Source: Archivesica marissinica (lineage: Eukaryota; Mollusca; Bivalvia; Venerida; Vesicomyidae). Taken from it: a stretch of 64,000 nucleotides of DNA. The position numbers were made by a program, and so were the translations under genes. Below the pieces are notes generated by a model. That model searched no databases. It had not been told where the DNA came from and was given only the letters and a program-made list of their open reading frames with translations. The DNA lies in NCBI GenBank assembly GCA_014843695.1, contig CM026398.1:16801593-16865592 (forward strand), read 5' to 3'. Below, one piece after another: positions 1 to 9,964 of this stretch. How positions within the stretch are numbered: position 1 is the stretch's first letter; each line of letters opens with the position of its first letter.

Positions 1-197
1 TTTAGTTTGATTGCAAAACCAGTTCTTTTAACTTATATTAATCACTCTCGAGACTTTATTCCTGATGGAGTCCATCGCCATGAAGGAGAGAGAAGAGGCA
101 ACGTGGAATTTAAATGCCTTGCCTAAGGGCACAATCGTAACGGCTCCAGCGGGGTTCGAACTCCGGGCCTTTCGCACATGAAGCGAATGCGCTAACC
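1..197 (-). mobile_element. tRNA-derived SINE, family A, cut by the window start
   Basis: Minus-strand SINE. The 3' tail lies at the window edge and the tRNA-like head near 197. A B-box-like GGAGTTCGAACCCC lies near 150-163. The left end is missing; the full tail is seen in the copy-2 counterpart at 44202. The head breaks off at the A box. Confidence 0.8.
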
Positions 198-307
198 TAA
201 ATATCTATGAAGGAAAGGGTTAAGAGCCAATACAAACAAACATATTTGCCATGGTTGCTATGGTGAATGCCAGTGTGAGCCCTGCTATGTGCCACTACAT
301 GTATACT

Positions 308-331
308 AGTATATATATATATATATATATA
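308..331. repeat. TA dinucleotide run
   Basis: About 12 TA units; the counterpart lies at 44529-44552. Confidence 0.95.
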
Positions 332-461
332 TGTCACAGAATATTAGACCTCCCTCCTAGAAACAGAGAGACCTGTAACACACACAGATAAACTCAATAC
401 ATTTGATAATATAAATATTATTTTTATGTACATAATATATGGTAATGTATGCCATTGTAGC

Positions 462-3400
462 GTATGACATGATAACATACAACATGATAATGTAGGACAT
501 GATAACATACAACCTGATAATATAGGACATGATAACATACAACCTGATAACATATGACATGATAACATAGGACATGATAACATAGGACATGATAACATAG
601 GACCTGATAACATAGGACCTGATAACATACAACCTGATAACATATGACATGATAACATAGGACATGATAACATAGGACATGATAACATAGGACATGATAA
701 CATAGGACCTGATAACATAGGACCTGATAACATAGGACATGATAACATACAACCTGATAACATAGGACATGATAACATACAACCTGATAACATAGGACAT
801 GATAACATACAACCTGATAACATAGGACATGATAATGTACAACATGATAACATAGGACATGATAACATACAACATGATAACACAGGACATGATAATATAG
901 GACATGATAATATAGGACATGATAACATACAACCTGATAACATAGGACATGATAACATACAACCTGATAACATAGGACATGATAACATACAACATGATAA
1001 CATAGGACGTGATAACATACAACCTGATAACATAGGACATGATAACATACAACCTGATAACATAGGACATGATAACATACAACCTGATAACATAGGACGT
1101 GATAACATACAACCTGATAACATAGGACATGATAACATACAACCTGATAACATAGGACATGATAACATACAACATGATAACACAGGACATGATAATATAG
1201 GACATGATAATATAGGACATGATAATGTACAACATGATAACATAGGACATGATAACATACAACATGATAACACAGGACATGATAACATACAACATGATAA
1301 CACAGGACATGATAACATACAACATGATAACATAGGACATGATAACATAGGACATGATAATATAGGACATGATAACATACAACCTGATAACATAGGACAT
1401 GATAACATACAACCTGATAACATAGGACGTGATAACACACAACCTGATAACATAGGACATGATAACGTAGGTCATGATAACATACAACATGATAATGTAG
1501 GACATGATAATGTAGGACATGATAACATACAACATGATAACATAGGACATGATAACATACAACCTGATAACATAGGACATGATACATACAACCTGATAAC
1601 ATAGGACATGATAACATACAACCTGATAACATAGGACATGATAACATATAACCCGATAACATACAACATGATAACATAGGACATGATAACATACAACCTG
1701 ATAACATAGGACATGATAACACACAACCTGATAACATAGGACATGATAACATACAACATGATAACATAGGACATGATAACATACAACATGATAACATACA
1801 ACCTGATAACATAGGACATGATAACATACAACCTGATAACACAGGACGTGATAACACACAACCTGATAACATAGGACATGATAACGTAGGCCATGATAAC
1901 ATACAACATGATAATGTAGGACGTGATAATGTAGGACATGATAACATACAACATGATAACATAGGACATGATAACATACAACCTGATAACATAGGACATG
2001 ATACATACAACCTGATAACATAGGACATGATAACATACAACCTGATAACATAGGACATGATAACATATAACCTGATAACATACAACATGATAACATAGGA
2101 CATGATAACATACAACCTGATAACATAGGACGTGATAACACACAACCTGATAACATAGGACATGATAACATACAACATGATAACATAGGACATGATAACA
2201 TACAACATGATAACATAGGACATGATAACATACAACCTGATAACATAGGACATGATAACATACAACCTGATAACATAGGACGTGATAACACACAACCTGA
2301 TAACATAGGACATGATAACGTAGGCCATGATAACATACAACATGATAATGTAGGACGTGATAATGTAGGACATGATAACATACAACATGATAACATAGGA
2401 CATGATAACATACAACCTGATAACATAGGACATGATACATACAACCTGATAACATAGGACATGATAACATACAACCTGATAACATAGGACATGATAACAT
2501 ATAACCTGATAACATACAATATGATAACATAGGACATGATAACATACAACCTGATAACATAGGACATGATAACATACAACCTGATAACATAGGACGTGAT
2601 AACATACAACCTGATAGTGTATGACGTGATAACATACAACCTGATAACATAGGATGTGATAACATATAACCTGATAACATAGGACATGATAACATGCAAC
2701 ATGATAACATATAACCTGATAACATAGGACATGATAACATACAACCTGATAACATAGGACATGATAACATACAACCTGATAACATAGGATGTGATAACAT
2801 ACAACCTGATAGTGTAGGACGTGATAACATACACCTGATAACATATGACATGATAACATATAACCTGATAACATAGGACGTGATAACATACAACCTGATA
2901 GCGTAGGACATGATAACATAGGACATGATAATGTAGGACATAACATACAACATGATAACATAGGACATGATAACATGATAACATAGGACGTGATAATGTA
3001 GGACATGATAATGTAGGGCATGATAACATGATAACATAGGACATGATAACATGCAACATGATAACATAGGACGTGATAATGTAGGACATGATAACATAGG
3101 ACATGATAACATGCAACCTGATAACATAGGACATGATAACACACAATCTGATAACATAGGATGTGATAACATACAACATGATAACATACAACATGATAAC
3201 ATAGGACATGATAACATACAACCTGATAACATAGGACATGATAACATACAACATGATAACATAGGACACGATAACATACAACCTGATAACATACACCATG
3301 ATAACGTAGGACATGATAATGTAGGACATGATAACGTAGGACATGATAACATAGGACATGATAACATAGGACATGATAACATATAACCTGATAACATAGG

Positions 3401-5714
3401 ACATGATAACATACAACATGATAACATAGGACATGATAACATACAACCTGATAACATAGGACATGATAACATACAACCTGATAACATAGGACATGATAAC
3501 ATACAACATGATAACATAGGACATGATAACGTAGGACATGATAACATACAACATGATAACGTAGGACATGATAACGTAGGACATGATAACATACAACATG
3601 ATAATGTAGGACATGATAACGTAGGACATGATAACATACAACATGATAACATAGGACATGATAACATACAACCTGATAACATAGGACATGATAACATACA
3701 ACCTGATAACATAGGACATGATAACGTAGGACATGATAACATACACCATGATAACGTAGGACATGATAACGTAGGACATGATAACATACAACATGATAAT
3801 GTACAACATGATAACGTAGGACATGATAACATACAACATGATAACATAGGACATGATAACGTAGGACATGATAACATACACCATGATAACGTAGGACATG
3901 ATAACATAGGACATGATAACATACAACATGATAATGTAGGACGTGATAATGTAGGACATGATAACATACAACCTGATAACATAGGACATGATAACATATA
4001 ACCTGATAACATAGGACGTGATGACATACAACCTGATAGCGTAGGACATGATAATGTAGGACATGATAATGTAGGACATGATAGCATAGGACATGATAAT
4101 GTTGGACATGATAACATAGGACATGATAATGTAGGACATGATAACGTAGGACATGATAACATACAACATGATAACATACAACATGATAATGTACAACATG
4201 ATAACGTAGGACATGATAACATACAACATGATAATGTACAACATGATAACGTAGGACATGATAACATACAACATGATAACATAGGACATGATAACGTAGG
4301 ACATGATAACATACACCATGATAACGTAGGACATGATAACATAGGACATGATAACATACACCATGATAATGTAGGACATGATAACGTAGGACATGATAAC
4401 ATACAACATGATAACATAGGACATGATAACATATAACCTGATAACATAGGACATGATAACATACAACATGATAACATACAACCTGATAACATAGGACATG
4501 ATAACATACAACCTGATAACATAGGACATGATAACGTAGGACATGATAACATACACCATGATAACGTAGGACATGATAACGTAGGACATGATAACATACA
4601 ACATGATAATGTAGGACGTGATAATGTAGGACATGATAACATACAACCTGATAACATAGGACATGATAACATATAACCTGATAACATAGGACGTGATAAC
4701 ATACAACCTGATAGCGTAGGACATGATAATGTAGGACATGATAGCATAGGACATGATAATGTTGGACATGATAACATAGGACATGATAATGTAGGACATG
4801 ATAACGTAGGACATGATAACATACAACATGATAACATACAACATGATAATGTACAACATGATAATGTAGGACATGATGACATACAACATGATAATGTACA
4901 ACATGATAACGTAGGACATGATAACATACAACCTGATAACATAGGACATGATAACATACAACATGATAACATAGGACATGATAATGTAGGACGTGATAAC
5001 ATACAACATGATAACATATGACATGATAACATACAACATGATAACATAGGACATGATAACGTAGGACATGATAACATACACCATGATAACGTAGGACATG
5101 ATAACGTAGGACATGATAACATACAACCTGATAACATAGGACGTGATAACATACAACCTGATAGCGTAGGACATGATAATGTAGGACATGATAATGTAGG
5201 ACATGATAGCATAGGACATGATAATGTTGGACATGATAACATAGGACATGATAATGTAGGACATGATAACGTAGGACATGATAACATACAACATGATAAC
5301 ATACAACATGATAATGTACAACATGATAACGTAGGACATGATAACATACAACATGATAATGTAGGACATGATAACATAGGACATGATAATGTAGGACGTG
5401 ATAACATACAACCTGATAGTGTAGGACATGATAATGTAGGACATGATAGCATAGGACATGATAATGTAGGACATGATAATGTAGGACATGATAACATGAT
5501 AACATACAACATGATAACGTACGACATGATAACGTAGGACATGATAACATACAACATGATAACATACAACATGATAATGTACAACATGATAATGTAGGAC
5601 ATGATAACATACAACATGATAATGTACAACATGATAACGTAGGACATGATAACATACAACATGATAACATACAACATGATAATGTACAACATGATAACGT
5701 AGGACATGATAACG
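462..5714. repeat. 15-bp minisatellite, about 350 units (copy 1)
   Basis: The unit is GACATGATAACATAG with common variants AACCTGATAACATAC and AACATGATAATGTAC; pairs of unlike units often alternate as 30-bp steps. Because 15 is a multiple of three and the unit lacks stops on the minus strand, several minus-strand frames stay open for thousands of bases as pentapeptide repeats (MLSCP, MSYVI, CYHVL types). All are artefacts of the period. The array begins just past the MAGI linker exon. Confidence 0.97.
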
Positions 5715-5873
5715 TTTTACATTGTTTCAACGTTCTCATTAAGGACAAGAGAAGCCGTCGCTAAAACAATTAACAGTTACATTCATAGTACATTTTTCTA
5801 CAAAGCGCATATAGTTTGCTATGAACAGGTCTCAGTGTTTGAGAGCCTACACTAGTAAGGCAGGGTAGGATAC

Positions 5874-5978
5874 CTGGAGGGGTGCTGCGTCCGTTCATGT
5901 CGGAATCGCTGGCAGACCGCCGTGCTCCCTCGTTGTTCTTCCCTCGTCGAGGTAATGTACTGCTATTGTTTATTTCAT
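5874..5978 (-). CDS. MAGI: MAGI scaffold protein, linker exon after the WW domain (copy 1)
   Basis: This is a 105-nt minus-strand exon with acceptor TTTTTCAG and donor GTATCC directly after CCTCCAG. It enters and leaves in phase 1, so it could be skipped without a frameshift and may be alternatively spliced (inference). It encodes DEINNSSTLPRRGKNNEG, then a basic, serine-rich stretch (ARRSASDSDMNG) ending in RSTPP. That composition suits the disordered linker between the WW domains and the first following PDZ domain of MAGI. The linker is poorly conserved between phyla, so its assignment rests on strand, phase and proximity. The 15-bp array starts about 160 bp beyond its donor. Confidence 0.75.
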
Positions 5979-6123
5979 CTGAAAAATAGTAACAGGTTAA
6001 AGACATGATCAAGATGGAAGGGGTAGAATACAGTTACTCTAAACAAAGTAGGTCGATTGTGTCTTTAAGAAGAATCTTAGTACTTGTAGTACTTAACTGC
6101 ACTTGTTGGTAACATCATCTCCA

Positions 6124-6383
6124 CGGGGCTGTCCGCTTAGCGCAGTGGTTAGCGCGCTCGCTTCTCACCAATGTAACACGGGTTCAATCCTCGGACCTTG
6201 AAGTATGTGAGATGGTACGGTGGTCGCCAGATCGGACAGGTGGGTTTTCTCTGGGTACTCCGGTTTCCTCCCACATGAATGACCACATTTTACGCTTTCA
6301 TCCTCCGCACCAACGGGAGTGATTAATATAAGTTGTTAAAACTTGCTTCGCAATCGTAAAATAAATAAAGTTTAAACTTTAAA
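6124..6383 (+). mobile_element. tRNA-derived SINE, family B
   Basis: Plus-strand element of 260 bp. A box TTAGCGCAGTGG is at 6137-6148, B box GGGTTCAATCC at 6180-6190. The core contains GGGTTTTCTCTGGGTACTCC, a segment I recall as widespread in mollusc and other invertebrate SINEs. The 3' tail contains CTTGCTTCGCAATCG and AAAATAAATAAAG. An 8-bp repeat CATCTCCA at 6116-6123 and 6384-6391 is the likely target duplication. It lies in the MAGI intron. Confidence 0.85.
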
Positions 6384-6992
6384 CATCTCCATGTCCTGGT
6401 GAATCCATCACGTTCATTCATTGATCAATTTACGGTGTTTGGATCTTGCTTCTCATGATTTTGATTGGAAAAAAGTTCTTCCAAGCAAGGTCCCTGTGAC
6501 CTTGACCTTTGACAACAAAATCAACAGCGCTCATCTGCTGCTCATCTGCTGACCAAGGATTATTGAACATAATTATACAGCTTGAAGACATACAGCTCTT
6601 CTTTTTCCAAATCAAGTGGAAACACGGGTGTGAAAAAAATAGTCTTGACCTGTATTGGTGTGCTGCAAAACCACGACAACAATAAATGTTAGTGATATTT
6701 TGCACTATCGGGAGGTTTGGTCGCACACAACCTTGACCTATCTGTAGATGTCAAACTACTTAGCAAACATGATATTAGAACATTTTGAACGAAACATGTC
6801 AAACCAGCATTAAAAATGACCCCCCCCCCCCCCCCGCCGTGACCACCAAACAAATACCACCCTGTGGTATAGATTCGTTTCTCGACTCATTACAATATTT
6901 GGAACTTGAAATAAAGATCACCATCACCATCACCTGCTTACAAAGACCCGACAGATTCCACAGATTACAACTAACATGTGCTGTGTACTCAC

Positions 6993-7057
6993 CGGCCGTG
7001 GAACTTTTCTTCAGTGCTGCCGTTGGGAACTCATACTGCGTCTTCCTGTTCACATGA
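6993..7057 (-). CDS. MAGI: MAGI scaffold protein, exon with second half of the WW domain (copy 1)
   Basis: This is a 65-nt minus-strand exon between an acceptor (TTTTTAG) and a donor (GTGAGT). Its first base completes the split aspartate codon from 8852-8909. It then reads HVNRKTQYEFPTAALKK and further residues. Joined, the exons give YYIDHVNRKTQYE-P, the second half of a WW domain. In this one the second ligand-pocket aromatic is the tyrosine of TQYE and the closing proline follows. MAGI WW2 characteristically has DHINRKTQYENP at this point. The exon ends in phase 1, matching the acceptor phase of 5874-5978. The splice phases and the domain sequence support each other, so the call is strong despite the short length. 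Confidence 0.9.
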
Positions 7058-8283
7058 CTAAAAATACACGACATGTCCTGTATTACAGTGTAATCTTGCA
7101 TAGCGTGATAGTCCTTCTGCTTTCTATGTTTCACAAACAACATTGCGCACAAAATGTCAATGTCACGGCAGTTCTGCCAAGATGTTAAATTTGGCAACTT
7201 TCCTCCATTGTCAGCCTAATTAAAATTTCTAACTGCATCAATTTGTTACAGTTTCAGGTGTAGTTTCTCCATTAATGTTTTCCCTGGCTAACAATCTCTC
7301 TGCTGCCAAGTCAACACATTTGCCACAACTGTTTATATTTCTTACTCCATTTGTTACCACCAACGCATAAACCATTAACTAATCAGAACTGAATACACAT
7401 GCCATATCCCAATTCCTTGTTTCCATACATTAGTACGTACAATGGACATTGTCCAGAATAGCCAGGGCCGGAAAATCTTACCATCCAATCATCCCCTACC
7501 TTTCTGTTCCTATTTATTGGCAAGTGACGAAATAGAATTCGAGTCCACCAACTTATTCCAATTTCAGTTTCAAACGGAAGCCCAATTTCTTTGTTCCCAG
7601 ACATGCTTGCAAATTATGAGAATATGCCAATTGTGAGAATTGTGAGAACATGCAAATGAGGTAATTAAATAGAGAGAAGTTAGGCAGTTTTAATGAGAAA
7701 CTCCTGGTGAACATCTGTAAATCAGAAAGCCCTTTACATCGATCATGTAGCCACCCAGTTACGCTTCCACTTCTGATATTGCTATTGGAGCTGCACATCT
7801 CTCATCAATATCATCACCTCCCATACATAGTTTTGTATAACCTCTATTTAATTGTGCTAAGCATATCATTAACAAGCTATATTTCTCTATAACCTCTATT
7901 TAATTGTGCTAAGCATATCATTAACAAGCTATACTTCTATAAGCTCTATTTATTTGTGCTAAACAGATCAGAAGCAACATTTAGTTCTGTAATTCTGTTC
8001 CAGAGCTAGAATACATAAACCTTTCACAAGCCAGCTGGATTGTAGTTTCCGCAAATGAAATAAATTTGACACCCCCTTACTGAAGGAAGATATTTATTTC
8101 AAAGAGCAAAATATTTAATACAAGCAACAAGCAAAGGTGATTATATGAAAATAAGATGAGAATCTTAATAATAATTGATTATTATTGATTCGGCCATTTT
8201 GTTTGGAACAGGGTTAAATTATAAAGAAAACGTGATGCCAAACTGTTGAATTTCTTCATATTTATACAGTTTTTCAGGGCGAA
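7058..8283. other. MAGI intron, mostly unique (copy 1)
   Basis: Between two WW exons. Apart from the 50-bp tandem repeat and a short family F fragment near 8025 I see no exon or element. The counterpart is 51338-52563. Confidence 0.6.
7828..7965. repeat. 50-bp tandem repeat, about 3 units (copy 1)
   Basis: Units contain CTCTATTTAATTGTGCTAAG and CATATCATTAACAAGCTATA; the third unit is diverged. Confidence 0.85.
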
Positions 8284-8550
8284 AGTTTTTGGGAGAAGTG
8301 AGAAATAACGTGATTGTGTCATCTAATGGTAATATTTAATATATTTCAATATAATAAATTTAAGATACACAATATAACCATTAAGTACAACATTTGAATA
8401 GAAGGAGTGCTTTACACTGACAAGTGTATCTTACTGGACAATATTTTGTCTGAAATTGTAAAAAAGAAGAAGAGAAGTGGTGCACTCAGGGGGGGCGAAG
8501 TCAGCGTCCTAAGGGCAATTACTTTGCCCATATCGCCCTCTAAAATGAGC
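8284..8550. mobile_element. Dispersed repeat, family D, member 1
   Basis: About 270 bp shared with 21468-21755 at moderate divergence. Shared landmarks are TTTTTGGGAGAAGTGAGAAA at one end, ACAACATTTGAATAGAAG in the middle and TATCGCCCTCTA at the other end. The right end folds: GGGCGA with TCGCCC, and GGGCAA with TTGCCC. No coding capacity. Probably a non-autonomous transposon; class not determined. Confidence 0.6.
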
Positions 8551-8851
8551 CATAACTAAGTACTCAGCAAGTATTGTCACCAACAAATAAGAAGGTTATT
8601 AAAGACATGATTAGTCTGTAAATGCTACCAAAGAAGGTAGCAGTTTTGGTGACTACAATATCGCTGTCACCAAATATGATACAAATACCTGCTGTGGATA
8701 GGCCAAGTAAAACAATGCATGTCAAGAGATAGGAGAGCAATCTTGCCATAGACATTAACCACAATGCACTGGCCATGTGGTGTCTACGCTAGTACAATCT
8801 AACAAACCTCCAATGGGTAAAATACAAAAAATACACAAATATAATACTTAC

Positions 8852-8909
8852 TCTATGTAATAAACTCCAAAATGTGGGTCTTCAACCTTTTCCCATCCGA
8901 AAGGCAATT
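8852..8909 (-). CDS. MAGI: MAGI scaffold protein, exon with first half of a WW domain (copy 1)
   Basis: This is a 58-nt internal exon on the minus strand. It is preceded by an acceptor reading TTTTCAG and followed by the donor GTAAGT. Entering in phase 1, it reads (E)LPFGWEKVEDPHFGVYYI and ends with GA of the next codon. The first WW-domain tryptophan and the following EK-EDP, G and YY pattern match the second WW domain of MAGI proteins as I know it. MAGI is a scaffold at tight and adherens junctions and synapses; its WW domains bind proline-rich PPxY-type ligands. The exon joins in frame to 6993-7057, about 1.8 kb downstream. Upstream exons (first WW, guanylate-kinase region) are not visible here. 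Salvador-type WW domains are similar but lack the EK-EDP and NRKTQYE pattern. Identity was judged by eye, not by search. Confidence 0.88.
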
Positions 8910-9356
8910 CTGAAAATAAACAGAAAACAGATTTTTGTTTTGAGAACATTAATTTGAAACTAAAATGGGGGGGGGGGGACATACAGACTGCTGTTTGGTA
9001 AGAGCTTGGAAAGTGTCAGTGTTTCTTATGCAAATAACAAAACAAAGTACTGCGGCTGCTCCATTTCCGTCACGTCATAATTTGTGCGAATCTATGAATT
9101 TGCAAAATCTTGAACATTTGCAAACAACGCTACCATATTCAATTCCAAGTCGGCGGAGTGATGAATTCTGGTTGAATCCAGAATGCAGACATCATCCCCC
9201 AACCACTCCAAAAGATTACATGTATTTACAAAGTCTAGTAAAGAAAGGTCAACTACAAAAAGTACACAAAATTAGATTGTCGTAAGCTCTCAAAAAGATG
9301 ATAAATATGCAATTTGAAATTTGTTTTGGCTCCCACAATCACCATCCAATACCAAA

Positions 9357-9580
9357 GTTTATACAAATTTATTTTAGCTCGATTGTGAAACAAGTTCTTA
9401 CAACTTATATTAATCACTCTCGAGACCTCATTCCTGATGGAATCCATCGCCACAAGGGAGAAAGAAGAGGCATGTGGAATTTAAATGCATTGCCTAAGGG
9501 CACAATCGTAATGGCTACAGCTGGGCGCGAACTATGGTCTGCTAGCACCTGAAGTGAACACACTACCACTGAGCCATAAC
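9357..9580 (-). mobile_element. SINE, family A body with a different tRNA-like head
   Basis: The body and tail match family A, but the 5' end on the minus strand reads GGTTATGGCTCAGTGGTAG, a different A-box type from TAGCGCAGTGG in the element at 42103-42336. The B-box region is degraded (TAGTTCGCGCC). It lies in the MAGI intron upstream of the WW exon. Confidence 0.75.
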
Positions 9581-9964
9581 CAATTCCATTAGCACCAGAA
9601 TCAGCAGATAAATTCATACAGCATTTTTTTTATTATCCTGAAATGTACATATGTTATTATGTGATGGTTCACCAGCAGGGGTTGCCAGTATTGGCAGATA
9701 GATATTACATGATCCTGAGAAAACTACCAGAGTTCCTGGAAATTACACAGAAAAACTTACTGGTTCCAATAACATCAAGAATGAAATCAAAACACAATCT
9801 GTGTACATGTATGTAGGGATGTTATAAACATTATCAAGGTGAATAGAGGAGGGAAATGAATCTCCGTATTTATATGTTAATATCACGCACACATTTATTA
9901 GTGTCAATATATCCATGTGTGTGGTATAAATAAGTTATAACATGCTTGCCGAGTGTGTACAGTA

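Noticed and set aside
344..5748. Minus-strand open frames of 369 to 1774 codons, repeated at 44565-50034
   Set aside because: They are translations of a 15-bp repeat in several overlapping frames at once. The pentapeptide repeats change type whenever a small indel shifts the frame, and no start, splice or non-repeat domain supports them.
6137..6190. Functional tRNA gene
   Set aside because: A and B boxes are present but the acceptor stem does not close, and a SINE body with tail follows. The same holds for the tRNA-like heads at 18441-18516 and 42270-42324.
7383..7604. 73-codon minus-strand open frame between WW exons
   Set aside because: Contains repeated CCAATTCCTTG-like phrases and no splice signals; low-complexity chance frame.
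8564..8776. 70-codon minus-strand open frame with a hydrophobic stretch
   Set aside because: It looks like a membrane segment, but it lies in the intron between the two WW exons, has no splice signals in frame and matches nothing I know. Chance in AT-rich DNA is more likely.
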